35,720 nt of DNA from an uncultured Anaeromyxobacter sp. (GTDB lineage: Bacteria > Myxococcota > Myxococcia > Myxococcales > Anaeromyxobacteraceae): the NCBI GenBank assembly GCA_903874275.1, contig CAIQRS010000192.1, positions 1 to 35,720 of the forward strand. The letters are read 5' to 3'. Below, piece after piece: positions 7,910 to 15,649 of the stretch. A model generated the notes under the pieces. The model worked only from the letters and a program-made list of their open reading frames with translations. It did no database searches and was not told the origin of the DNA. Each line of letters opens with the position of its first letter. Position 1 is the stretch's first letter. The translations under genes and the position numbers were made by a program.

Positions 7910-8545
7910 ATGGACCGGATCCTCGACGCGATCGCCAAGGCGCCCATGGCCGCGAAGGCCGGCGTGATCGCCGCCATCGTGGTGCTGCTCACCGCGCTCA
8001 ACTACTTCGTCGTCGCCATCCCGACCTTCGGCAGCTCGATCTCCGAGGTCGAGCAGAAGATCGTGCGGACCGACGCCGAGCAGCGGCGGCTCGACAACGA
8101 CCTGATCGAGAAGACCGCCATCGCCAACAACCTGAACCAGTTCCGGCGCGAGAAGGAGCTCCTCGAGCAGCGGCTGCAGGAGGCGCTGGCCGAGCTCCCC
8201 GAGGAGAAGAAGATCGACGAGCTCCTCCAGCTCTTCCAGGAGAGGGCCCGCAAGGCCGGGCTGGAGATCGCCACCATCGAGCCGATGCCCGAGGTGAACG
8301 AGAAGTTCTACGCCCGGGTCCCCATCAACATGGTGGTCACCGGGAACTTCCACGAGCTGGTGACCTTCTTCGACTCGCTGGCCCGCCTGCGCCGCATCGT
8401 CAACGTGAACAACATCCTGCTCGACTCCCCCAAGGACACCCGCGGCAAGGTGATCCTGAACGGCAAGTTCCTGGTCACCACCTTCATGTTCGTCCAGCCC
8501 AAGGTCGAGCCGCCCAAGGCCGGCGCGGCAGGGGGGAAGAAATGA
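7910..8545 (+). CDS. pilO: Type IV pilus assembly protein PilO
   Basis: This is a 211-residue partner of PilN. A short cytoplasmic segment is followed by one transmembrane helix (about 15-38), a charged coiled coil (about 43-100, rich in Glu/Arg/Lys heptads) and a periplasmic ferredoxin-like domain (about 105-195). The Lys/Pro-rich tail is short. The ATG lies five bases after the pilN stop. The stop overlaps pilP by 4 bp (ATGA). PilN and PilO form heterodimers that link the inner-membrane platform to the lipoprotein PilP. Confidence 0.93.
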   Translation: MDRILDAIAKAPMAAKAGVIAAIVVLLTALNYFVVAIPTFGSSISEVEQKIVRTDAEQRRLDNDLIEKTAIANNLNQFRREKELLEQRLQEALAELPEEKKIDELLQLFQERARKAGLEIATIEPMPEVNEKFYARVPINMVVTGNFHELVTFFDSLARLRRIVNVNNILLDSPKDTRGKVILNGKFLVTTFMFVQPKVEPPKAGAAGGKK

Positions 8546-9060
8546 GCCGCCCCCTCCGCACCCTCGTCGTCGCCGTGGCGCTGCTCGCCGCCGCCTGCGG
8601 CGAGCAGAAGCCCGCCGTCCCCAGGGCTTCCCCGGCCCCCGCAGCCAAGGCCGCCGCCGTCCCCGCCGTCCCCGCCCCAGCCCCCGAGGCCGAGGTCGCC
8701 TACTCCTCGGTGGGCAAGCGCGATCCCTTCAAGAGCTTCCTGGGCGACCTGGGCGCCAGCGTGGGGGCGGTGACCACCCGCTGCAACACCCCGCTCGGCC
8801 GGTTCGAGCTCGATCAGCTGCGCCTGGTCGCCGTCATCACCGGCCTCGCCGACCCGCTGGCGATGGTCGAGGCCCCCACGGGCGTCGGGTACTCCGTCCG
8901 CAGGGGCGCGTGCATCGGCAAGAACGGCGGTGTCGTGGCGACCATCCGGACCGGGGAGGTCGTGGTGACGGAGTGGGCGATGCGCGCCGACGGGACGCGG
9001 GAGAAGACCGAGACCGCCCTCCGGCTTCCGAAGGACAAGTCGCTGAACCTCGAGGAGTAG
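8542..9060 (+). CDS. pilP: Type IV pilus lipoprotein PilP
   Basis: This is a 172-residue predicted inner-membrane lipoprotein. The signal peptide ends in the lipobox LAAAC with Cys19. A flexible Ala/Pro-rich linker (about 22-50) follows, then the compact C-terminal beta domain (about 60-165), with KRDPFKSF at its entry as in other PilP proteins and two cysteines (in TRCNTP and RGACIG). The domain contacts the N0 region of PilQ. The four-base overlap with pilO and four-base gap to pilQ are consistent with one transcript. Confidence 0.9.
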   Translation: MSRPLRTLVVAVALLAAACGEQKPAVPRASPAPAAKAAAVPAVPAPAPEAEVAYSSVGKRDPFKSFLGDLGASVGAVTTRCNTPLGRFELDQLRLVAVITGLADPLAMVEAPTGVGYSVRRGACIGKNGGVVATIRTGEVVVTEWAMRADGTREKTETALRLPKDKSLNLEE

Positions 9061-9064
9061 CGCG

Positions 9065-11767
9065 ATGCGGAACCACAGCCAGATCGTCGCCGGACTCGCC
9101 CTTGCCGGGCTGCTCGCACTGCCCGCCCCGGGAGCGGCCGGACCGCCCGTCCCCAACGTCATTCGCGCCGTGGACGTCGCAGACCGGGACGGTGGCGTCG
9201 AGGTGGACATCCGGGCCACCCGCGCCCCCAGCTACACGGTCTTCAAGCTCCAGGATCCGCCGCGGCTGGTGATCGACGTGTCGGGCGGGGACGTCTCGGG
9301 CGTCGCCTCGCCCGTCCGGGTGGACCGCGGCGGCGTTGCCTCGGTGAGCACCGCCCAGTACCAGGACGAGAAGACCAGCGTCGGCCGGGTGGTCATCGGT
9401 CTCGATGCCTCGGCGCGGTACGAGGTCGCCCCCCAAGGCGAGACCGTCCGCGTGAAGGTGCTTCCCGGCGTGGCCACGCGGGACGTCCAGCCGGCCGCCC
9501 CGGTGGCCCAGGCGGCCGCACCGGCGCCCGAGCCCGCTCCCCCGGTCGCCGTGGCCGCCGAGCCGGTCCAGGCAGTCCCCGCCCCGGCCTCCGGGAGCGG
9601 CGACAACGTGGTGTACCGCCGCGTGGACGAGGCGAGCCCGAGGTCCCCTGCCAGCGCCGTGACCGGCGTGAAGGTGGAGGGCGACCGGCTGGTCGTCCAG
9701 ACCAACGGCGCGGTTGGAACCTTCGAGGTCATCGAGCTCAGGAACCCGCCGCGCGTCGCCATCGACCTGCCCGGCGTGCAGAAGGCTCCCAAGAAGGCGC
9801 TCTCCGCGGGCGCAGGGTTCACGCAGGTCCGCTTCGGCCGCGGCGACGCCAAGGTGCGCGTGGTGCTCGACGCCGCCGACGACGTGACCGGAGTGGAGGT
9901 CAAGCGCACGGCCCAGGGGCTGTCGGTCCGCACCGCGGCCGCCGTCGCCCGGTCGCAGGCCCCGGCGCCCATCCAGGCCCAGGCGCCGGTCGAGGCCCAG
10001 GTCCACCCCGCTGCACCGGTCGCTCCGGCTGCACCGGTCCTCGCGGCCATCAAGGACCTCAAGGTGAGCCAGTCGGGAACCACGGCCCGCATCGAGGTGT
10101 CCGGACGGGTGGAGCACGCCATCTCCCGCCCCGACCCCCGCACCATCGTCCTCACGCTGGAGGGGGCGAAGCTCCCGGCGCGGCTCGAGCGCTCGGTGGA
10201 CACCAGCGGCGTCTCCGGTCCGCTCCTCATGGTCTCCTCCTTCAACCAGCCGTCGGGCAAGGTGCGGGTCGTCGTCACGCTCCGCGGCGAGGCCAGCGAC
10301 CAGGTCGTCGAGACCTCGAAGGGGCTCGTCTGGACCGTGGTCTCGGGCCAGGGCGAGCGCCACGCAGCCGAGGAGGCCCCCGAGGTCCCCGCGGCCGTCA
10401 CCGCCCAGGCGGCCGGATTCGGCGCCGCCGCTCCCGACTACGCGCTCCTCGGCGCGCCCGGCCAGAAGGCGTACACCGGCCAGCGCATCACCCTCGAGTT
10501 CCACGACATCGAGGTCCGCAACCTGCTCCGCCTCCTCGCCGACGTGTCGAAGAAGAACATGGTCGTCGCCGACGACGTGGGCGGGAAGATCACCGTCTCG
10601 CTGCGCAACGTCCCCTGGGACCAGGCCCTCGACATCGTTCTCCAGTCGAAGGGGCTGGGCAAGCAGGAGATGGGCAACGTCATCCGGATCGCCAAGTTCG
10701 ACGTCATCGCCAAGGAGGAGGCGGCCAAGCTCGAGGCCCAGAAGAACCGGCAGATCCTGCTCCCCCTCAAGGTGCGCATCATCCCGGTCAACTTCTCCAC
10801 CGCGGGCGAGCTGGCGCGCCAGGTGAAGGACGTCCTCACCGACCGCGGCACGGTCACCATCGACGAGCGGACCAACGTCCTCATCGTGAAGGACACGCAG
10901 GAGGCCCTGGCCCGGGCCGAGGGGCTGGTCCGGAACCTCGACACCGAGACTCCCGGCGTGCTCATCGAGAGCCGCATCGTCGAGGCCAACTCCAACTTCA
11001 CCCAGGCGCTCGGCGTCCAGTGGGGCGGAAACTTCGGCTTCAGCCCGGCCACCGGCAACGGGATCCCGGTCTCCTTCCCCAACACGATGCAGGGCACCGG
11101 CGCCGCGGGCCAGGCGCCCAACCAGGGCGTCGGGACCACGCCCAACTACGCGGTCAACCTGCCCGCCCCCATCGGCCAGGGCTCCGGCGGCGGCATCGGC
11201 CTGGTCCTCGGATCCGCCAACGGCGCCTTCAACCTGAACCTCCGGCTCACCGCGCTGGAGCGCAAGGGCATGCTGAAGACCATCTCCGCTCCCAAGGTCG
11301 CCACGCTCGACAACAAGGAAGCCACCATCTCCCAGGGCCAGTCGATCCCGTTCTCCCAGGTCTCGGCCTCGGGCGTGAACACCACCTTCGTGGAGGCGCT
11401 GCTCGAGCTCAAGGTGACGCCGCACGTCACCGCCGACGGCTCGATCCTCATGAAGATCAAGGCCACCAACAACAAGCCCGACCCGAGCCTCACCGGCGCC
11501 AACGGCCAGCCCTCCATCACCAAGCGCCAGGCCGAGACCACCGTGCTCGTGAAGGACGGCGACACCACCGTCATCGGCGGCATCTACACCCGGACCACCG
11601 CCGCCATCACCAGCTCGGTGCCCTTCCTGGGCGACATCCCCATCCTCGGATTCTTCTTCAAGTCGAAGACCGAGTCCGACGACCACACCGAGTTGCTCAT
11701 CTTCATCACCCCGCGTGTGCTGAACCGCCAGGCTGCCGTGGGCGGCCCCACGCCGGTGGCGAACTAG
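9065..11767 (+). CDS. pilQ: Type IV pilus secretin PilQ with three AMIN domains
   Basis: This is a 900-residue outer-membrane secretin through which the pilus exits. A signal peptide (about 1-25) is followed by three AMIN-type peptidoglycan-binding domains at about 30-135, 198-300 and 325-430, separated by Ala/Pro/Gln linkers. The N0/STN domain (about 472-560) has LEFHDIEVRNLLRLLADVS. A secretin N1 domain (about 565-650) and the secretin barrel domain (about 655-890) follow, the latter with VPFLGDIPILGFFFKSK near the C-terminus. Many PilQ proteins carry one or two AMIN domains; three in about 900 residues matches what is known for M. xanthus PilQ. It closes the pilM-Q run. Confidence 0.96.
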   Translation: MRNHSQIVAGLALAGLLALPAPGAAGPPVPNVIRAVDVADRDGGVEVDIRATRAPSYTVFKLQDPPRLVIDVSGGDVSGVASPVRVDRGGVASVSTAQYQDEKTSVGRVVIGLDASARYEVAPQGETVRVKVLPGVATRDVQPAAPVAQAAAPAPEPAPPVAVAAEPVQAVPAPASGSGDNVVYRRVDEASPRSPASAVTGVKVEGDRLVVQTNGAVGTFEVIELRNPPRVAIDLPGVQKAPKKALSAGAGFTQVRFGRGDAKVRVVLDAADDVTGVEVKRTAQGLSVRTAAAVARSQAPAPIQAQAPVEAQVHPAAPVAPAAPVLAAIKDLKVSQSGTTARIEVSGRVEHAISRPDPRTIVLTLEGAKLPARLERSVDTSGVSGPLLMVSSFNQPSGKVRVVVTLRGEASDQVVETSKGLVWTVVSGQGERHAAEEAPEVPAAVTAQAAGFGAAAPDYALLGAPGQKAYTGQRITLEFHDIEVRNLLRLLADVSKKNMVVADDVGGKITVSLRNVPWDQALDIVLQSKGLGKQEMGNVIRIAKFDVIAKEEAAKLEAQKNRQILLPLKVRIIPVNFSTAGELARQVKDVLTDRGTVTIDERTNVLIVKDTQEALARAEGLVRNLDTETPGVLIESRIVEANSNFTQALGVQWGGNFGFSPATGNGIPVSFPNTMQGTGAAGQAPNQGVGTTPNYAVNLPAPIGQGSGGGIGLVLGSANGAFNLNLRLTALERKGMLKTISAPKVATLDNKEATISQGQSIPFSQVSASGVNTTFVEALLELKVTPHVTADGSILMKIKATNNKPDPSLTGANGQPSITKRQAETTVLVKDGDTTVIGGIYTRTTAAITSSVPFLGDIPILGFFFKSKTESDDHTELLIFITPRVLNRQAAVGGPTPVAN

Positions 11768-11776
11768 GAGACGGCC

Positions 11777-12439
11777 ATGAAGACCCGAAACCTCGCCGCC
11801 GCCATCCTCGCCCTCGGCCTCTCGGCCTGCTCGGCCGAGTTCAGCGCGGTGGGCATCTACGCCATCTGCGCGCCGCCGGACCCCGACGCCACGTCCGGCG
11901 CCTGCCTCTACCCCGCCACCTGCGACGCCAACTTCGCCGGGACGCCGCTCCTCGACGTGACCACGGCCCAGCTCGATTTCCGGATGCCGGTGCAGATCAA
12001 CAACGCGCTCACCGACAACTCGAACTCGACCGGCCGGATCAACACCAACGACGCCACAATCACCTCGTTCGAGATGACCTATGCGGGAGTGGCCCTTCCG
12101 ACGTGGAAAGTCGCGGCGTCGGTCCCGGTGCCGACGGCCGGCTCCTCCGGAGCCCTGCTGCGGCTCATCCCGGTGCAGTACTTCCCGACCCTCGTTCCTC
12201 CGGGCAGCGGCAACATCAGCATGATCGTGAACGTCCGGGGGCACGGAGTCCTCGACTCCCAGGACAGCTTCACCACGGCCTGGTTCCAGGTCCCCGTGGA
12301 GGTCTGCGCCGGGTGCCTGGCGGGCACCGTCTGCCCGCCGGGGTCCATCTTGGCCACCTGCCCGTCGACGGCCGCCGGCCAGACGTCCCCGGGCCAGAGC
12401 GCAAGCTTCACCTGCATCGGCGCCGCCGCCCGCGAGTGA
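11777..12439 (+). CDS. Predicted lipoprotein downstream of pilQ, unknown function
   Basis: This is a 220-residue protein I do not recognise. The N-terminus is a lipoprotein signal with lipobox LSAC (Cys18). The mature part has about ten cysteines, clustered near the start (ICAPP, ACLYPATC) and the end (VCAGCLAG, VCPPGS, ATCPS, FTCIG), suggesting several disulfides in a small surface or periplasmic domain. The middle is beta-rich and Thr/Asn-rich. It lies nine bases after pilQ and is followed by a promoter and a terminator-like hairpin, so it is probably the last gene of the pilus transcript. A role in secretin assembly or pilus surface function is guesswork from position. It shows no clear similarity to the lipoprotein at 29826. 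Confidence 0.75.
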   Translation: MKTRNLAAAILALGLSACSAEFSAVGIYAICAPPDPDATSGACLYPATCDANFAGTPLLDVTTAQLDFRMPVQINNALTDNSNSTGRINTNDATITSFEMTYAGVALPTWKVAASVPVPTAGSSGALLRLIPVQYFPTLVPPGSGNISMIVNVRGHGVLDSQDSFTTAWFQVPVEVCAGCLAGTVCPPGSILATCPSTAAGQTSPGQSASFTCIGAAARE

Positions 12440-12455
12440 CCTGCCGCGCCACGCC

Positions 12456-12484
12456 TTGACGGCGGGTCGGGGCGGGGCTACAAG
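12456..12484 (+). promoter_or_regulatory. Sigma-70-type promoter for the roadblock gene
   Basis: TTGACG (12456-12461) and TACAAG (12479-12484) are separated by exactly 17 bp, close to consensus in an otherwise GC-rich gap. Predicted transcription start is about 12491, giving a leader of roughly 60 nt before the ATG at 12550. The leader contains the hairpin-plus-T-tract described separately. Confidence 0.6.
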
Positions 12485-12505
12485 TGCCCCGGCTCGTCGA
12501 GCCAC

Positions 12506-12528
12506 CGCCCGTAACCACGGGCGTTTTT
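12506..12528 (+). terminator. Intrinsic terminator-like hairpin in the roadblock leader
   Basis: A perfect 7-bp stem CGCCCGT/ACGGGCG with the tetraloop AACC is followed directly by TTTTT. It lies 67 nt after the stop of the pilus-operon lipoprotein, so it may end that transcript. It also lies between the promoter at 12456-12484 and the next start codon, so it could act as an attenuator. A smaller hairpin GGCTC-GTC-GAGCC (12491-12503) sits at the predicted transcript 5' end. This is the only T-tract-backed hairpin I found in the intergenic DNA. Confidence 0.7.
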
Positions 12529-12549
12529 CCTGGAGAAGGGCGGGCCGGC

Positions 12550-12909
12550 ATGGGCTTCCGGGAGCACTTGCAGGAGGTCTGCAGGGGCGTCGATGGCGCC
12601 ATCGCCTGCTCGCTCATGGGCATGGACGGCATCGAGGTGGACGGCCACGTCCAGGCGGACGCCGGGGTGGACGTGCAGTCGATGATGGTCGAGATGACGG
12701 GAATCCTCGGCACGGCCCGCGACGCCGCACTGGCCCACCAGGCCGGGGGGCTCTCCGAGTTCAGCCTGGGGACCGACAAGCTCCTGACCATCGGCCGCCT
12801 CGTCTCGCCCGACTATTTCATGGTGGTGGCGCTCAGGCCGGACGGGAACCAGGGCAAGGCCCGGTACCTCCTCCGGATCACGGCGCCCCGGGTGCTCGCC
12901 GAGCTGTAG
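12550..12909 (+). CDS. Roadblock/LC7 domain protein
   Basis: This is a small 119-residue protein that is a single roadblock/LC7 fold. It has an N-terminal helix (about 3-15), the central AIACSLMGMDGIEVDG strand-turn, a long middle helix (about 40-65), then strands with LLTIGRLVSPDYFMVVALRPDG. Bacterial members, such as MglB, dimerise and regulate small Ras-like GTPases, with roles in polarity and motility; no GTPase gene is adjacent, so the partner is unknown. The ATG 12550 is chosen because GGAGAAGGG (12532-12540) lies at proper distance. A GTG at 12484 would add 22 residues translated through the terminator-like hairpin and is unlikely. Confidence 0.82.
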   Translation: MGFREHLQEVCRGVDGAIACSLMGMDGIEVDGHVQADAGVDVQSMMVEMTGILGTARDAALAHQAGGLSEFSLGTDKLLTIGRLVSPDYFMVVALRPDGNQGKARYLLRITAPRVLAEL

Positions 12910-12975
12910 GCGTCGCCCCGGCGGCCCGTATCCCGGGCGGCCGACCCGAACGTTGAACAAGAGGAGCACACGGAC

Positions 12976-13548
12976 ATGGGAGACACACTCGACACCAGCG
13001 CCTTCCGGCGGGGGCTCAAGATCGAGATCGACAAGGAGCCCTGGGAGATCGTGGAGTTCCAGCACGTGAAGCCGGGCAAGGGCAGCGCCTTCGTGCGTAC
13101 CCGCATCAAGAATCTTCTGACGAACCGCACCATCGACCGGACGTTCAAGTCCGGGGACGTGGTGGGGAAGCCCGACCTGGAGGAGAAGGAGATGCAGTAC
13201 CTCTACAAGGAAGGCGACCACTACAACTTCATGGACAACAAGAACTACGAGCAGACCTTCCTGACCGAAGAGCAGATGGCGGACGCCAAGAATTTCATCA
13301 AGGACAACACCACCACCCAGGTGCTCTTCTACAACGGCAAGGCCATCGGCATCGAGATCCCCAACGCCATGGACCTGCGCGTGGCGAAGTGCGACCCGGG
13401 CGTCCGCGGCGACACGGTCTCCGGCGCCACCAAGCCGGCCATCCTCGAGACCGGCTACATGGTCAAGGTGCCGCTCTTCATCAACGAGGGCGAGATCCTC
13501 CGCATCGACACCCGGACCGGCGAGTACCTCACCCGCGTGGCCGGCTAG
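12976..13548 (+). CDS. efp: Translation elongation factor P
   Basis: EF-P (190 residues; family about 185-190) relieves ribosome stalling at polyproline. The N-terminal KOW-like domain carries KPGKGSAFVR with Lys35 at the tip position that is post-translationally modified in many bacteria. Two OB-type domains follow, ending in the conserved RIDTRTGEYLTRV. The Shine-Dalgarno AGAGGAG precedes the ATG. No EpmA/EpmB-type modification gene is in the window. The 66-bp gap upstream has a GCCCG-TATCC-CGGGC dyad (12924-12938) but no convincing promoter, so efp may be co-transcribed with the roadblock gene. Many encoded proteins here are rich in proline runs (AccB linker, TPR protein, TolA-like), which would require EF-P. 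Confidence 0.96.
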   Translation: MGDTLDTSAFRRGLKIEIDKEPWEIVEFQHVKPGKGSAFVRTRIKNLLTNRTIDRTFKSGDVVGKPDLEEKEMQYLYKEGDHYNFMDNKNYEQTFLTEEQMADAKNFIKDNTTTQVLFYNGKAIGIEIPNAMDLRVAKCDPGVRGDTVSGATKPAILETGYMVKVPLFINEGEILRIDTRTGEYLTRVAG

Positions 13549-13586
13549 GCCGGCCCCCAGACCCCCCCCCCCGAGCAGGAGGCACG

Positions 13587-14117
13587 ATGGCGAGCAAGAA
13601 GGCGGACGGCGGCAAGGAGCAGACCAGCGGAGGCTTCACGCTCGGTGACGTGACCAGGCTGGTGGACTCGCTGGAGGGCAGCGACGTCCGCACCCTGGTG
13701 TGGACCCGCGGCGGCGAGAAGGTGATCATCCGCCGCGGACCCGCTCCGGTGAACGTGGTGGCCCCGGCCCCCGTCGCCCTGGCGGCTCCGGTGCTCCCGG
13801 TCGCCGCTCCCGTCCCCGCCCAGGCGGCCCCGGCCGCGCCCGCTCCCAAGGCGGCCGAGAAGGCCCCGGAGAAGCCGGGCATCATGGTCTCCTCGCCCTT
13901 CGTGGGAACCTTCTACCGGGCTCCCTCGCCCGACTCGCCCGCCTTCGTGGACGTGGGGTCGGTCGTCAAGAAGGGGCAGGTGCTCTGCATCGTCGAGGCG
14001 ATGAAGCTCATGAACGAGATCGAGGCCGAGGTGGAGGGCAAGATCGCCGAGATCTACGTCCTCAACGCGACCCCGGTCGAGTTCGGCGAGAAGCTCTTCC
14101 GCATCGAGCCGGCCTAG
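13587..14117 (+). CDS. accB: Biotin carboxyl carrier protein of acetyl-CoA carboxylase
   Basis: This is a 176-residue carrier that shuttles carboxyl-biotin between AccC and the carboxyltransferase. The N-terminal domain (about 1-52) is followed by a long Ala/Pro linker (52-97) and the biotinyl domain (98-176). The biotin site is EAMKLMNEI with Lys140. The thumb segment typical of AccB is present at [22 protein letters not shown] near-perfect Shine-Dalgarno AGGAGG (13577-13582) precedes the ATG. An 11-nt C-run (13562-13572) lies just upstream of it. accC follows after 8 bp, the usual accBC pair. Confidence 0.96.
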   Translation: MASKKADGGKEQTSGGFTLGDVTRLVDSLEGSDVRTLVWTRGGEKVIIRRGPAPVNVVAPAPVALAAPVLPVAAPVPAQAAPAAPAPKAAEKAPEKPGIMVSSPFVGTFYRAPSPDSPAFVDVGSVVKKGQVLCIVEAMKLMNEIEAEVEGKIAEIYVLNATPVEFGEKLFRIEPA

Positions 14118-14125
14118 GGGGCCCC

Positions 14126-15490
<1,365 letters not shown>

Positions 15491-15535
15491 TCGGAAAATC
15501 AACTGGGATTACGCGATCCTGGATACCTGGTGCTC

Positions 15536-15564
15536 TTGACCACGCTCGACCCTTTCGCTACGCT
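15536..15564 (+). promoter_or_regulatory. Sigma-70-type promoter of the TPR gene
   Basis: TTGACC (15536-15541) and TACGCT (15559-15564) have a 17-bp spacer, the best promoter match in the window. The DNA just upstream (15491-15535) is unusually AT-rich for this genome. The predicted leader is about 80 nt to the ATG at 15650 and contains a 12-bp palindrome CCCCTGCAGGGG (15601-15612) and a hairpin GTCGG/CCGAC (15617-15632). There is no T-tract. Confidence 0.65.
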
Positions 15565-15649
15565 CCCCCCGCTCCCGCTCCCGTTCCGGGGCCACGCCAC
15601 CCCCTGCAGGGGAGTGGTCGGCTAGCCCCGACGCGAGCCGGTCTCTTCG

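Noticed and set aside
8837-12505. Very long reverse-strand open frame opposite pilP/pilQ
   Set aside because: It is antisense to pilP, pilQ and the lipoprotein gene, has low-complexity His/Asp/Gly/Arg-rich sequence with no recognisable domain, and arises from third-position GC bias.
12484-12549. N-terminal extension of the roadblock protein from GTG 12484
   Set aside because: Translation would run through the terminator-like hairpin from inside the -10 box. ATG 12550 has a good Shine-Dalgarno and matches the domain start.
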